Below, piece after piece: positions 33,109 through 42,481 of a DNA stretch of 64,000 nucleotides; the first letter of the stretch is position 1, and every line of letters starts with the position of its first letter. Origin of the DNA: Lentibacter algarum (GTDB lineage Bacteria > Pseudomonadota > Alphaproteobacteria > Rhodobacterales > Rhodobacteraceae); assembly GCF_018860975.1 (NCBI RefSeq), contig NZ_JAHKQI010000008.1, positions 311,746 through 375,745 on the forward strand, read 5' to 3'. The position numbers and the translations under genes are program-made. Under the pieces are notes generated by a model that worked only from the letters and a program-made list of their open reading frames with translations, searched no databases and had not been told where the DNA came from.

Positions 33109-33759
33109 ATGCCAGAGCTACAAGACAGACGCGGCCTTCTGATCATCCTCAGCTCACCCTCGGGCGCGGGCAAATCAACGCTGTCAAAGCGGCTGATCGC
33201 TTGGGATCCGAGCATCACATTTTCCGTCTCGGCCACAACCCGCGCGCCACGCGACGGCGAAGTTGACGGCGCTGATTATCACTTCCTGTCCGAAGAGGTC
33301 TTCAAAAAGGCTGTGAGCGAGCGCGGTATGCTTGAGCACGCGCATGTGTTTGGCAACTTCTACGGCAGCCCGAGTGAGCCGGTTGAAGAGGCCATAGGGC
33401 AGGGCAAGGACGTGCTGTTTGATATCGACTGGCAAGGGGCGCAGCAGATCAGGCAGTCAGGCCTCGGGGCCCACACGCTCAGCATCTTTATCCTGCCGCC
33501 GTCCATTAAAGAACTGCACCGCCGTTTGGTGAGCCGTGGCCAAGACAGCCAAGAGACGATCGAAAAGCGCATGCGCAAAAGCTGGGATGAAATCTCGCGT
33601 TGGGATGCCTATGATTACGTGCTGATCAACGACGATCTCAACATCACGCTAGGCCGCTTGCAAACCATCATCACATCCCGCCGCCTGCGCCGGTTGCAGC
33701 AGCCACATCTGGTTGACCACGTGCGCAAGTTGCAGGCCGAATTCGAGGACATGTCATGA
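33109..33759 (+). CDS. gmk: Guanylate kinase
   Basis: Phosphorylates GMP to GDP. 216 residues from the ATG at 33109 (MPELQDRRG). P-loop [13 protein letters not shown]-binding [17 protein letters not shown] and the [11 protein letters not shown] segment are all present. It starts 4 bp after yicC and overlaps the next gene by 4 bp (ATGA), so the three form an operon. Confidence 0.97.
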   Translation: MPELQDRRGLLIILSSPSGAGKSTLSKRLIAWDPSITFSVSATTRAPRDGEVDGADYHFLSEEVFKKAVSERGMLEHAHVFGNFYGSPSEPVEEAIGQGKDVLFDIDWQGAQQIRQSGLGAHTLSIFILPPSIKELHRRLVSRGQDSQETIEKRMRKSWDEISRWDAYDYVLINDDLNITLGRLQTIITSRRLRRLQQPHLVDHVRKLQAEFEDMS

Positions 33760-34277
33760 CACTTTATGCATTGGGCGACAAAGCCCCGCAACTCGCTGAC
33801 GACACATGGGTCGCCCCCGATGCCAACCTGATCGGTGACATCGTGCTAGAGGAGGGCGCCTCTGTCTGGTTTGGTAGCACATTGCGCGGCGACAACGAGC
33901 GCATCACCATAGGTGCTGGCTCAAACGTGCAGGAAAACTCTGTTATGCATACCGATGCAGGCTACCCGCTGACTGTCGGCGCGAACTGTACCATTGGCCA
34001 TAAAGTCATGCTGCACGGTTGCACTGTTGGTAACAATACCCTCGTCGGCATGGGGGCAATTGTGCTCAACGGCGCAAAGATCGGCAATAATTGCCTGATC
34101 GGCGCTGGCGCGCTGATCACTGAAGGCAAAGTGATCCCCGATGGCAGCTTGGTCATGGGCAGTCCGGGCAAAGTCGTGAAAACACTTGATGTCTCGGCCC
34201 ACGCGATGCTGACTGCGAGTGCATTGCACTACCAGCAAAACATGCGCCGCTTTCGTAACGAATTGCGGGCTCTCTAG
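33756..34277 (+). CDS. Gamma-class carbonic anhydrase family protein
   Basis: 173-residue left-handed beta-helix protein of the YrdA/PaaY/gamma carbonic anhydrase group. Metal-ligand histidines are visible in [19 protein letters not shown], and hexapeptide repeats run through residues 25-130. Many members of this group have no measured carbonic anhydrase activity, so the enzymatic role is uncertain. Overlaps gmk by 4 bp. Confidence 0.92.
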   Translation: MTLYALGDKAPQLADDTWVAPDANLIGDIVLEEGASVWFGSTLRGDNERITIGAGSNVQENSVMHTDAGYPLTVGANCTIGHKVMLHGCTVGNNTLVGMGAIVLNGAKIGNNCLIGAGALITEGKVIPDGSLVMGSPGKVVKTLDVSAHAMLTASALHYQQNMRRFRNELRAL

Positions 34278-34288
34278 CGCCAGCGTGC

Positions 34289-34310
34289 CAGACAGTTTGA
34301 AAACTGTCTG
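34289..34310. repeat. 22-bp perfect inverted repeat after the carbonic anhydrase gene
   Basis: CAGACAGTTT (34289-34298), GA, AAACTGTCTG (34301-34310). It lies 11 bp after the stop. There is no U-tract, so it is either a weak terminator or an operator-like site. A second palindrome, GGCCACGCGTGGCC, lies at 34377-34390. Confidence 0.6.
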
Positions 34311-34408
34311 AGCCAGTGACGTCATCGAGGTTGCCGAGCGCCCATGTTAGCTGCGTCACGGCGCGTGTTTAAGGTAGGCCACGCGTGGCCATTTGCGGCG
34401 CGGTGCCT

Positions 34409-34807
34409 CTATGCAAGTTCGAGGGCGATAGTGTCGTGATAGGCCTTCGCCGTTTGCCCGATCGTGTTGTTGCAACAAATGTCAAAACGCAGCAATGGAA
34501 AGCGTTGTGCTACTTCGCGACAGATCATGGCTTTGTTCGGCAAAGGTTCGCTAAGCGCGATAAGTTGCCCGGCATAGTTTGCGTCAGTCAGTATTTGAGC
34601 AACATCGAAGATATCGTAATCCGGACAAAACAACCACGCCATGACAGCATCTGGGGCCAGCACGTTCACACGGGCGGCGTTCAGATCAGCAATGCTGGTC
34701 GGCGAGTATTGGTTTCGTGTACTCGTTTGTGGGCCACGATCAGTTGTCTCCTTTCGGCTGCAAACACTTAACACATGGCGTTTCTTTGGTGTCGAAATAA
34801 AGCTCAT
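34409..34807 (-). CDS. Hypothetical protein, receiver-like tail
   Basis: 132 residues from the ATG at 34807 (MSFISTPKKRHVL); the frame is open further upstream to 34879. The C-terminal part has a pattern loosely like a response-regulator receiver (MAWLFCPDYDIFDVAQILTDANYAGQLIALSEP, resembling the strand-helix-strand after the phosphoacceptor), but no acidic pocket can be assigned. I do not recognise it. It is divergent from phoR with about 245 bp between starts. Moderately convincing as a real gene because neither strand offers a better frame. Confidence 0.45.
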   Translation of the reverse strand: MSFISTPKKRHVLSVCSRKETTDRGPQTSTRNQYSPTSIADLNAARVNVLAPDAVMAWLFCPDYDIFDVAQILTDANYAGQLIALSEPLPNKAMICREVAQRFPLLRFDICCNNTIGQTAKAYHDTIALELA

Positions 34808-35052
34808 TAACCATCCCCCCCCGGTTTTGGGCAATAATACTGGGCCGGACTTTGTGCATGAAAGCACGAAAAACCGCACAGAATAGGGTTAGATTAGCGT
34901 AGGCCGAGGGCTTATCAATTGCTGATATTGCGGAGTTGCCAAGCCGAAATGTTTGGCTACAATGCACGCGCTTATTGCAGGCTGTTTCGCAACTGGCCTC
35001 AGGCTCTGCTGTGTGGTGGCAATCAACTGGTTGCGAAAAAGAAACGGACCAG

Positions 35053-36090
35053 ATGCCCTTTAAAGTATATCAGCCTTTGCTAGATGCCATGTCGAACCCC
35101 GCTGTTCTGATCGGACAGGATGCTCGCATCTCCGCTGCGAATGCGCCTGCACAGACTTTGTTCGGCGCCCCCTTGGTGGGTGCACATTATGTTACCGTTA
35201 TGCGTCAACCCGAGTTGGTTGAAGCCCTTGGAGCTTGCTTTGAAGGGAAGCCCGCGTGCTCGGTGCAGGTGCGTCAGAGCAGGGCGGAAGGCGACAGCAT
35301 CTTCCAAGCCAACTGCGCTATCGTTGCCGGAGAAAACCCGCCTTTGGTGTTGCTCACCTTTGAAGACATTTCGCAACTTGAGAGCGCCGGAGCGCAGCGC
35401 CGTGACTTCGTCGCCAATGTCAGCCACGAGTTGCGCACGCCTCTGACAGCACTGATGGGGTTTATCGAAACTCTGCGCGGCCCCGCCCGTGACGATGCCG
35501 CTGCCAGAAAGCGCTTTCTGGACATCATGGCGGGGGAAGCTGCCCGCATGGAAGGGCTTGTTGCCGATCTTTTGTCTCTCAGCCGCGTTGAAGGCCAAGA
35601 ACGCCAGCGTCCGCGTGATAAAGTTGATCTAGGTGCCGTGATCGCCGCCGCGGTGAGCACGCTTGCAGGCGCCACAAAGGCCGCGAATGTCACCGTTACC
35701 TGCAATCTACCGAGCACCGGCTTAACGCTCACGGGGGACGGCGAGCAATTGCGACAACTCGTTACAAACCTGATCGAGAACGCCATCAAATATGGCGGGC
35801 AGGGCAAGACCGTGACGATCAGTGCAAGCCAAAGCGAGCACATTGCTGCCTTACGTGGGCCAGCGATCACCCTTTCAGTGCAAGACCAAGGCACCGGCAT
35901 CGACGCTCTGCATATCCCGCGGCTAACCGAGCGCTTCTACCGTGTCGATGATCACCGCTCGCGCGAAGTTGGCGGCACGGGCCTCGGCCTGGCGATTGTA
36001 AAACACATCGTCAACCGTCACCGTGGCCGCCTTGAGATCAGCTCAAAGGAAGGCCAGGGCAGCCTTTTCACAGTTACTTTGCCGCTCTGA
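35053..36090 (+). CDS. phoR: PhoR-like phosphate regulon histidine kinase, no membrane segment
   Basis: 345 residues from the ATG at 35053 (MPFKVYQPLLDAM). PAS domain (about 10-105), HisKA with H125 in VANVSHELRTPLTAL, then HATPase with NLIENAIKYGG (N box), VQDQGTGID (G1) and GGTGLGLAIVKHIV (G2). Context with pstSCAB-phoU-phoB identifies it as PhoR. Unlike E. coli PhoR, no transmembrane helix is seen, and the upstream open frame (from 34936) does not add one. It probably senses Pst/PhoU state in the cytoplasm or by contact. Confidence 0.93.
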   Translation: MPFKVYQPLLDAMSNPAVLIGQDARISAANAPAQTLFGAPLVGAHYVTVMRQPELVEALGACFEGKPACSVQVRQSRAEGDSIFQANCAIVAGENPPLVLLTFEDISQLESAGAQRRDFVANVSHELRTPLTALMGFIETLRGPARDDAAARKRFLDIMAGEAARMEGLVADLLSLSRVEGQERQRPRDKVDLGAVIAAAVSTLAGATKAANVTVTCNLPSTGLTLTGDGEQLRQLVTNLIENAIKYGGQGKTVTISASQSEHIAALRGPAITLSVQDQGTGIDALHIPRLTERFYRVDDHRSREVGGTGLGLAIVKHIVNRHRGRLEISSKEGQGSLFTVTLPL

Positions 36091-36107
36091 CTGCGCAAAA
36101 TCGCCAA

Positions 36108-36136
36108 CCTTCATAAAACTGTTACACAACTGTCAC
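36108..36136 (+). promoter_or_regulatory. Pho box upstream of pstS
   Basis: Direct half-sites with an 11-bp period: CCTTCAT (36108), CTGTTAC (36119) and CTGTCAC (36130), separated by A-rich 4-bp spacers. This matches the PhoB binding consensus CTGTCAT-N4-CTGTCAT. It lies about 80 bp before the pstS start and fits induction of the pst-phoU-phoB genes under phosphate starvation. Confidence 0.9.
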
Positions 36137-36215
36137 AAAAGCATAGCAAGCGGGGCCTAGACCCGCGCTTAAGGCCCTCATCTGCGAGGGTCAGACACAT
36201 AAACAGGAATTTGCT

Positions 36216-37253
36216 ATGTCTCTTATGAAGCTCACAGTCTCAGTCGCCGCATTGGCCGTCGCGACAAGCGCACAGGCCCGCGACAACGTTCAGGTTGCCG
36301 GTTCGTCAACCGTTCTGCCATATGCCTCAATCGTTGCTGAAGCCTTCGGTGAAAACACCGACTTTCCAACACCGGTTGTCGAATCAGGCGGCTCATCAGC
36401 AGGCCTCAAACGCTTCTGTGAGGGTCTCGGCGAAAACACAGTCGATATTGCCAACTCTTCGCGCAAGATCCGCGATAAAGAAGTTAAAGCCTGCGCCGAA
36501 GCTGGCGTGACCGACATCATCGAAGTGCGCTTTGGTTATGACGGCATCGTTTTTGCCAGCCAGAAAACCGGCCCAGATTACACCGCATTCGAGCCCGCCG
36601 ACATCTTCAACGGCCTTGGCGCAAAAGTGATGGTCGACGGCAAGCTCGTTGACAACACCTACACCAAGTGGAGCGACTTCAACGCAGCCCTGCCTGCTGA
36701 AGAGATCGCAGGTTACATTCCGGGCACCAAGCACGGCACACGTGAAGTGTTCGAAATCAAGGTGCTCGAAGTGGGCTGCAAAGCCACAGGCGCATATGAC
36801 GCCTACTTGGCCGAAAACGGCGGCGACAAGAAAGCTGCCTCAAAGTCATGCTACGGCGTGCGTTCAGATGGCCGCTCGGTTGACATCGACGGTGACTATA
36901 CAGAAACCCTCGCGCGCATCGCTTCGAATGCCGCTGGTGTTGGCGTCTTTGGTCTGTCGTTCTACGAAAACAACACCGACAAGCTCAAAGTTGCGACGGT
37001 TTCAGGCGTTGAACCAACAACCGATACCATCGCAACAGGCGAATATCCTGTGTCGCGCCCGCTCTACTTCTACGTGAAGAAAGCCCATATCGGCGTGATC
37101 CCGGGCCTCAAGGAATACGCGCAGTTCTTCATCGCTGAAGAGATCGCTGGCGCAGAAGGCCCACTCGCTGAATACGGCCTCGTCGCCGACCCAGAGCTTG
37201 AAAAAACACAAGCTCTCGTTGCTGACGAAGCCACGCTCGGCTCAAACATGTAA
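36216..37253 (+). CDS. pstS: PstS, periplasmic phosphate-binding protein
   Basis: 345 residues with a signal peptide (1-21, ending AQA). Phosphate-binding segments QVAGSSTVLPYA, ESGGSSAGLKRFCEG and DIANSSRKI are clear. It delivers phosphate to PstCA. First gene behind the Pho box. A strong hairpin lies after its stop, before pstC. Confidence 0.96.
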   Translation: MSLMKLTVSVAALAVATSAQARDNVQVAGSSTVLPYASIVAEAFGENTDFPTPVVESGGSSAGLKRFCEGLGENTVDIANSSRKIRDKEVKACAEAGVTDIIEVRFGYDGIVFASQKTGPDYTAFEPADIFNGLGAKVMVDGKLVDNTYTKWSDFNAALPAEEIAGYIPGTKHGTREVFEIKVLEVGCKATGAYDAYLAENGGDKKAASKSCYGVRSDGRSVDIDGDYTETLARIASNAAGVGVFGLSFYENNTDKLKVATVSGVEPTTDTIATGEYPVSRPLYFYVKKAHIGVIPGLKEYAQFFIAEEIAGAEGPLAEYGLVADPELEKTQALVADEATLGSNM

Positions 37254-37262
37254 ATGATTGGG

Positions 37263-37284
37263 GGCGGCCGGCTGATCGGCCGCC
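37263..37284 (+). terminator. Intercistronic hairpin between pstS and pstC
   Basis: Perfect 8-bp stem GGCGGCCG / CGGCCGCC with a 6-nt loop, just after the pstS stop and before the pstC start at 37308. No U-run follows, so it more likely protects the pstS mRNA 3' end or weakly attenuates, giving more binding protein than permease. Confidence 0.6.
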
Positions 37285-37307
37285 TTCACTCTTTCGCTGG
37301 GGGCGAT

Positions 37308-38777
37308 ATGTCTGCATCTACGCTTATTCTCGTGCTTATTGCACTGGCCGCTTTAGGCTTTTTTCTGGGGCGCAGCCGTGCATTGGCCTCGGCGTCCGGA
37401 AACGCGCAAGCCTTGCACTCGCGCCCGCATTTTTACGGCGCGAATGCGGCACTCATGGTGCTCATACCATCACTGGCTTTGTTCGCGGTCTGGACAGTTG
37501 TTGCTCCGCTCTCAATCAAAGCCGACATCGCACAATCCGTGCCATCAGGATTGGTTGATGAGGGCAAATCGCTTGATCTGTTGATGACAGATGTGCGCAA
37601 TGTCGCCGAAGGGCTTGACCGCGCCGTTGTCGCAGGGGCGCTGACATCAGACGCCGCTTTGAGCATCGACACCGAAACAACGGATGTCCGCGCGCTGCTC
37701 GGTGGTGTCGGGGTTGCTCTCGGAGCGAATGTCGGCCCCGAGGTTTTGAAGCTCGCCAAAACCTATCGCGCTAAAAGCGCCAGCTCGTCCAACATCATGA
37801 CAGGTTTGGTGCTCGCCGCGGCAATGGCTGGGCTTGCTTTTGCCTTCCTGCGCACCAACAAAGATTTCCGCGCCCGAAACACCGTTGAGGCCACCGTGCG
37901 CGCCACTCTGATCTTTGCCGCGATGGTCGCCATTCTCACGACTGTCGGCATTTTCTTTGCGCTGATCTTCAACACGCTTGAGTTCTTTCAGCTCTACAAC
38001 TGGAAAGACTATCTCTTTGGCACCACATGGCACCCGCATTCCGGTGGTGGCTCTGATCAGCCTTTGGGTCTCATCCCGCTCCTTTGGGGCACGATCTACA
38101 TCTCGCTCATCGCCCTTGCAGTTGCGGTTCCAATCGGGCTCTTCGCGGCGATCTACCTCGCAGAATATGCCAGCCCGCGCGTGCGTGGCACGATAAAGCC
38201 GCTACTTGAGGTGCTCGCTGGCATTCCGTCCATCGTCTATGGCCTGTTTGCGCTGCTCACGGTCGGGCCGCTTCTTCTCAAGGTGTTTGGCAATGAAGGC
38301 CTCGGCTGGATGCAGGGCGCATCTTCGGTGATGACGGCGGGCTTGGTCATGGGCATCATGCTCATCCCTTTCGTGTCCTCGCTTTCCGATGACATCATTA
38401 CCGCTGTGCCACAGGCGCTGCGCGACGGCTCACTCGGCCTGGGTGCCACACCCTCAGAAACCATCCGGCAGGTCGTGTTGCCCGCCGCCTTACCAGGCAT
38501 CGTCGGCGCGATCATTCTCGCGACCTCACGCGCCATTGGCGAGACAATGTTGGTGGTGTTCGGGGCAGGGGCCGCAGGCAAGCTGTCGCTCAACCCCTTT
38601 GAAGCCATGACAACCGTGACGGCAAAGATTGTCTCGCAACTTACAGGCGATGCCGACTTTACCGCCCCGGAGGTGTTGGTCGCTTATGCGCTTGGCACGA
38701 CATTGTTTGTGGTCACGCTTTGTCTGAACGTCATCGCCCAGATCATCGTCTCCAAATATCAGGAGCAGTATTCATGA
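37308..38777 (+). CDS. pstC: PstC, phosphate ABC transporter permease
   Basis: 489 residues from the ATG at 37308 (MSASTLILVLIALAALG); an in-frame ATG at 37254 would translate through the hairpin. Longer than E. coli PstC (about 320), because an N-terminal region with two extra membrane segments and a soluble stretch (about 60-150) precedes the BPD_transp_1 domain. EAA loop: PQALRDGSLGLGATPSETI. Overlaps pstA by 4 bp. The long form is usual in alphaproteobacteria. Confidence 0.94.
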   Translation: MSASTLILVLIALAALGFFLGRSRALASASGNAQALHSRPHFYGANAALMVLIPSLALFAVWTVVAPLSIKADIAQSVPSGLVDEGKSLDLLMTDVRNVAEGLDRAVVAGALTSDAALSIDTETTDVRALLGGVGVALGANVGPEVLKLAKTYRAKSASSSNIMTGLVLAAAMAGLAFAFLRTNKDFRARNTVEATVRATLIFAAMVAILTTVGIFFALIFNTLEFFQLYNWKDYLFGTTWHPHSGGGSDQPLGLIPLLWGTIYISLIALAVAVPIGLFAAIYLAEYASPRVRGTIKPLLEVLAGIPSIVYGLFALLTVGPLLLKVFGNEGLGWMQGASSVMTAGLVMGIMLIPFVSSLSDDIITAVPQALRDGSLGLGATPSETIRQVVLPAALPGIVGAIILATSRAIGETMLVVFGAGAAGKLSLNPFEAMTTVTAKIVSQLTGDADFTAPEVLVAYALGTTLFVVTLCLNVIAQIIVSKYQEQYS

Positions 38778-40081
38778 GCCTCTACCTTGAGTCCCCGCGC
38801 ACCAAGAAGCGCAATGCCGCCGAGCGCCGTTTTCAAAGCTACGGTTTGGCCGCGATCGCAGCCGCGTTGTTCTTTCTGGTTGTCCTTCTGGGCCAGATCA
38901 TCGGCAACGGATCCGGCGCGTTCATTCAGACCCGCCTGACAGTTCCGGTCACGCTAGATGCCGCCGCGATAGAGAAGGCCGAAGGCTCGATGATGAAAAC
39001 ATCGGGCTACCGCAAGCTGATCGTCGCCTCTTTGAGCGCCGAAATGCAAGCCAAAGGCATCGAGGCCGAGCTTGACAGCAAAGCCGCCAAAGCGCTGCTC
39101 TCGTCGGGCGCGCCCAACACGCTGCGCCAGCATGTGCTCGCGAATCCAGCTGATATCGGCTCGACCGTCACTCTCAAACTCGCGGGCTCCTCGCGCCTAG
39201 ACGGTTACATGAAGGGCCGCGTGACGCGCGAAAGTATCTCTGATGACAAGGCCATAACGCCTGCGCATCTTGACCTTGCCGACGAGTTGATCGGCGTAGG
39301 GTTACTCAGCAAAGGCTTCAACTGGGGATTTGTCACAGGCAATGACGCCTCTGACCTGCGCCCCGAGCAATCCGGCATGGGCCAGTCAGTGCTCGGCTCA
39401 CTGGCGATGATGCTGGTGGTGCTCGCTGTTTGCCTGCCAATATCAGTCGCGGCCTCGATCTACCTTGAAGAGTTTGCCCCCAAGAACAAGCTCACCCAGT
39501 TCATCGAGGTCAATATCTCAAACCTCGCGGCCGTGCCGTCCATCGTCTTTGGTATCCTCGCGCTGGCCGCCTTTATCCAGTTCGGCGGCGGCACCATCGG
39601 TATCGAAGCCTTCCGCGCCTCGGCGCCGCTTGTGGGGGGGCTCGCTCTGTCGCTCATGACATTGCCGACAATCATCATCGCCACCCGCGCCGCACTCAAA
39701 GCCGTGCCGCAAAGCATGCGCGACGCAGCCCTCGGAGTAGGGGCCTCAAAAATGCAGGCGGTGTTCCACCACGTCCTGCCGCTCGCCATGCCCGGCATCA
39801 TGACCGGAACAATCATCGGCCTCGCCGCTGCCCTCGGTGAAACCGCGCCACTGCTGCTGATCGGCATGGTCGCCTTCGTGCAAACCGACATCTCCGGCGC
39901 AACAAGCTTCTTCACCGATCCAAACGTCGGCATGCCCGCCCAGATCTACATCTGGGCCACCCGCGCTGACGGTGCTTGGTATGAGCGCGCATGGGGCGGC
40001 ATCATCTTGCTGCTGATCTTTCTGGCCTGCATGAACATCGTCGCAATCCTTTTGCGCCGCAAATTCGAACGCCGCTGGTAG
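38774..40081 (+). CDS. pstA: PstA, phosphate ABC transporter permease
   Basis: 435 residues from the ATG at 38774, which overlaps the pstC stop (ATGA). A first membrane helix at about 25-48, a large non-cytoplasmic region with Lys- and Ala-rich segments, then the permease domain with EAA loop [22 protein letters not shown]. Like PstC it carries an extended N-terminal half compared with E. coli PstA. Forms the channel with PstC. Confidence 0.94.
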   Translation: MSLYLESPRTKKRNAAERRFQSYGLAAIAAALFFLVVLLGQIIGNGSGAFIQTRLTVPVTLDAAAIEKAEGSMMKTSGYRKLIVASLSAEMQAKGIEAELDSKAAKALLSSGAPNTLRQHVLANPADIGSTVTLKLAGSSRLDGYMKGRVTRESISDDKAITPAHLDLADELIGVGLLSKGFNWGFVTGNDASDLRPEQSGMGQSVLGSLAMMLVVLAVCLPISVAASIYLEEFAPKNKLTQFIEVNISNLAAVPSIVFGILALAAFIQFGGGTIGIEAFRASAPLVGGLALSLMTLPTIIIATRAALKAVPQSMRDAALGVGASKMQAVFHHVLPLAMPGIMTGTIIGLAAALGETAPLLLIGMVAFVQTDISGATSFFTDPNVGMPAQIYIWATRADGAWYERAWGGIILLLIFLACMNIVAILLRRKFERRW

Positions 40082-40091
40082 GAGCTTACCG

Positions 40092-40901
40092 ATGTTTGAC
40101 CAACCTTCCAATCTGGCCCCACAAGTGGAGACACCCGTGACCACAGACCATAAAATCACTGCTGAAAACGTCAACGTTCACTACGGCGATACCCATGCCA
40201 TCAAAGACGTCAACGTGAAGATCGACGACAAAACCGTCACCGCTTTCATCGGCCCCTCGGGCTGTGGCAAGTCAACCTTCCTGCGCTGCCTCAACCGGAT
40301 GAACGACACCATCGACATCTGCCGCGTTTCCGGCCTGATCGAGCTTGACGGCGAAGACATCAACCATGCCAAAGTTGACCCTGTTCAACTTCGCGCCAAA
40401 GTGGGGATGGTTTTTCAAAAGCCAAACCCATTCCCAAAGTCGATCTTTGATAACGTCGCCTATGGCCCGCGCATTCACGGCCAAGCGGCAAACAAAGCCG
40501 AACTTGACGAGATCGTCGAGAAATCCCTGCGCAGTGCCGCTCTCTGGAAAGAAGTGAAAGACCGCCTGCATGCGCCCGGAACCGGCCTCTCGGGCGGGCA
40601 ACAGCAACGCCTATGTATTGCACGCGCTGTCGCCACAGCCCCCGAAGTGCTGCTGATGGATGAGCCATGCTCGGCGCTTGACCCGATTGCGACCGCCCAG
40701 GTTGAAGAGCTGATCGACGAGCTGCGTGAGAACTTCTCGGTTGTCATCGTCACCCACTCAATGCAGCAAGCCGCGCGCGTCAGCCAGAAAACCGCCTTCT
40801 TTCACCTCGGCGAGCTTGTAGAATTCGGCGAAACAGGCCAGATTTTCACCAATCCACACGACAGCCGCACCGAAAGCTACATCACAGGCCGGATCGGCTA
40901 A
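40092..40901 (+). CDS. pstB: PstB, phosphate ABC transporter ATPase
   Basis: 269 residues. Walker [17 protein letters not shown] typical of PstB, signature [15 protein letters not shown] and Walker [13 protein letters not shown]. Drives phosphate import with PstCA. Starts 10 bp after pstA and is followed 11 bp later by phoU. Confidence 0.97.
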   Translation: MFDQPSNLAPQVETPVTTDHKITAENVNVHYGDTHAIKDVNVKIDDKTVTAFIGPSGCGKSTFLRCLNRMNDTIDICRVSGLIELDGEDINHAKVDPVQLRAKVGMVFQKPNPFPKSIFDNVAYGPRIHGQAANKAELDEIVEKSLRSAALWKEVKDRLHAPGTGLSGGQQQRLCIARAVATAPEVLLMDEPCSALDPIATAQVEELIDELRENFSVVIVTHSMQQAARVSQKTAFFHLGELVEFGETGQIFTNPHDSRTESYITGRIG

Positions 40902-40912
40902 GGAGATAGACC

Positions 40913-41629
40913 ATGCCAGAGAACCACATCGCCTCCGCATTTGACCGCGATCTTGAAGACATTCAGGCCCAGATCATGAAAATGGGCGGGCTTGTCGAGC
41001 GTGCAATCATCGACGCCGCCGACAGCCTCGCCGCTCGTGACGAGGAAAAAGCTGAAGAAATCAGGCTCAAAGACAAAGAGATCGACGCACTTGAAGAGAA
41101 GATCAACGAAGAGAGCGCAACCCTAATTGCCCTGCGCGCCCCCACGGCGATCGATCTGCGCCTCATCCTCTCGGTGCTCAAGATATCGGGCAACCTCGAG
41201 CGTATCGGCGACTACGCCAAGAACATGGCCAAGCGCACCTCAGTTCTGGTGCAGCTCACCGAAATCGACGAGGCACATGTCTCGCTCAAACGTATGGCGC
41301 GGGATGTCTCCTTGATGCTCAAAGACGCGCTCGACGCCTACATTCGCCGCGACGCCGAGCTCGCACACGACGTGATCCGCCGCGACCGCGAGATTGACCA
41401 GCTCTACAACGCACTGTTCCGTGAGTTTCTCACCTTCATGATGGAAGACCCGCGCAACATAACCGCGTGTATGCACTTGCATTTCATCGCCAAGAACACC
41501 GAGCGTATGGGCGATCATGTCACCTCGATTGCCGAGCAAACTGTCTATCTCGTGACCGGTGAAAGGCCTGACGAAGCGCGCCAGAAAGAAGACAGAACGT
41601 CAGTTGACGCCCGCGTGAGCGAGGTCTGA
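40913..41629 (+). CDS. phoU: PhoU, phosphate signalling regulator
   Basis: 238-residue all-helical protein with two PhoU repeats, each with an acidic metal-binding E/DxxxD pattern (DKEIDALEEKINEES; RDREIDQLYNALFREF). It links the Pst transporter state to PhoR and represses the Pho response when phosphate is ample. It sits between pstB and phoB in one transcription unit. Confidence 0.96.
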   Translation: MPENHIASAFDRDLEDIQAQIMKMGGLVERAIIDAADSLAARDEEKAEEIRLKDKEIDALEEKINEESATLIALRAPTAIDLRLILSVLKISGNLERIGDYAKNMAKRTSVLVQLTEIDEAHVSLKRMARDVSLMLKDALDAYIRRDAELAHDVIRRDREIDQLYNALFREFLTFMMEDPRNITACMHLHFIAKNTERMGDHVTSIAEQTVYLVTGERPDEARQKEDRTSVDARVSEV

Positions 41630-41633
41630 AACT

Positions 41634-42329
41634 ATGGCGACACGTAGCTCTCAGCCAACGGTTCTTCTGGTCGAAGACGAGCCTGCCCAGCGTGAGGTTC
41701 TGGCCTATAATCTTGAGGCCGAGGGCTTTGCTGTCGCGCGCGCTTCGGATGGTGAAGAGGCGTTGCTCTCCGTTAAAGAAGCGCTGCCAGACGTCATCGT
41801 GCTCGACTGGATGATGCCCGGCGTTTCGGGAATCGAAGTCTGCCGACGTCTTAAGACTCGTGCTGAAACCCGCGATATTCCGATCATCATGCTCTCGGCA
41901 CGTTCCGAGGAAGTCGACAAGGTCCGCGGGCTTGAAACCGGCGCAGATGATTACATCGTCAAGCCGTATTCTGTCGCCGAGTTTATGGCGCGGGTGCGCA
42001 AAGAGCTCCGCCGCACGCGGCCCTCAACCGTCGGTGAAGAGTTGCGCCATGAGGATATTATGCTCGACGCTCAAACGCACCGCGTTACCCGTGATGGCGC
42101 CGAGGTCAAACTCGGCCCAACGGAGTTCCGCCTGCTGGCAACCTTCCTTGAGCGCCCCGGTCGTGTTTACAGCCGCGAGCAACTGCTCGACCGTGTTTGG
42201 GGCCGCGACATCTATGTCGACACCCGCACAGTTGATGTTCACATCGGCCGTCTGCGCAAAGCCTTGACGCAATTCGGCGGCGATGATCCTTTGCGCACGG
42301 TGCGCGGGGCAGGGTACTCACTTGGCTGA
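41634..42329 (+). CDS. phoB: PhoB, phosphate regulon response regulator
   Basis: 231 residues. Receiver domain with phosphoacceptor D58 (VIVLDWMMPG) and conserved K106-region IVKPYS, then an OmpR-type winged helix with GRDIYVDTRTVDVHIGRLRKAL. It binds Pho boxes such as the one at 36108-36136. Starts 4 bp after phoU and is the last gene of the operon, separated from its kinase gene by the pst genes. Confidence 0.96.
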   Translation: MATRSSQPTVLLVEDEPAQREVLAYNLEAEGFAVARASDGEEALLSVKEALPDVIVLDWMMPGVSGIEVCRRLKTRAETRDIPIIMLSARSEEVDKVRGLETGADDYIVKPYSVAEFMARVRKELRRTRPSTVGEELRHEDIMLDAQTHRVTRDGAEVKLGPTEFRLLATFLERPGRVYSREQLLDRVWGRDIYVDTRTVDVHIGRLRKALTQFGGDDPLRTVRGAGYSLG

Positions 42330-42386
42330 CGGCTTTAACGCTTCGGTAATCCGCGCGCGACGTTAACCTGCATTTTGGCCTCAAAT

Positions 42387-42430
42387 TGTCTGCACGCATT
42401 ATGCACTATGGTATGCACTGCTATATGCAC
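42387..42430 (+). repeat. 44-bp intergenic repeat, copy A (12-bp period TATGCAC iterons)
   Basis: Three exact TATGCAC units start at 42400, 42412 and 42424, a 12-bp period, preceded by TGTCTGCACGCAT. A second copy, 40/44 identical in reverse orientation, lies at 54357-54400. It sits between the convergent 3' ends of phoB and the LysR gene, where no promoter is expected. Confidence 0.75.
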
Positions 42431-42481
42431 AGCATAGGCCTAACAGTAGATTAACCTTAACATGCGAAACCCGCATCAAAC

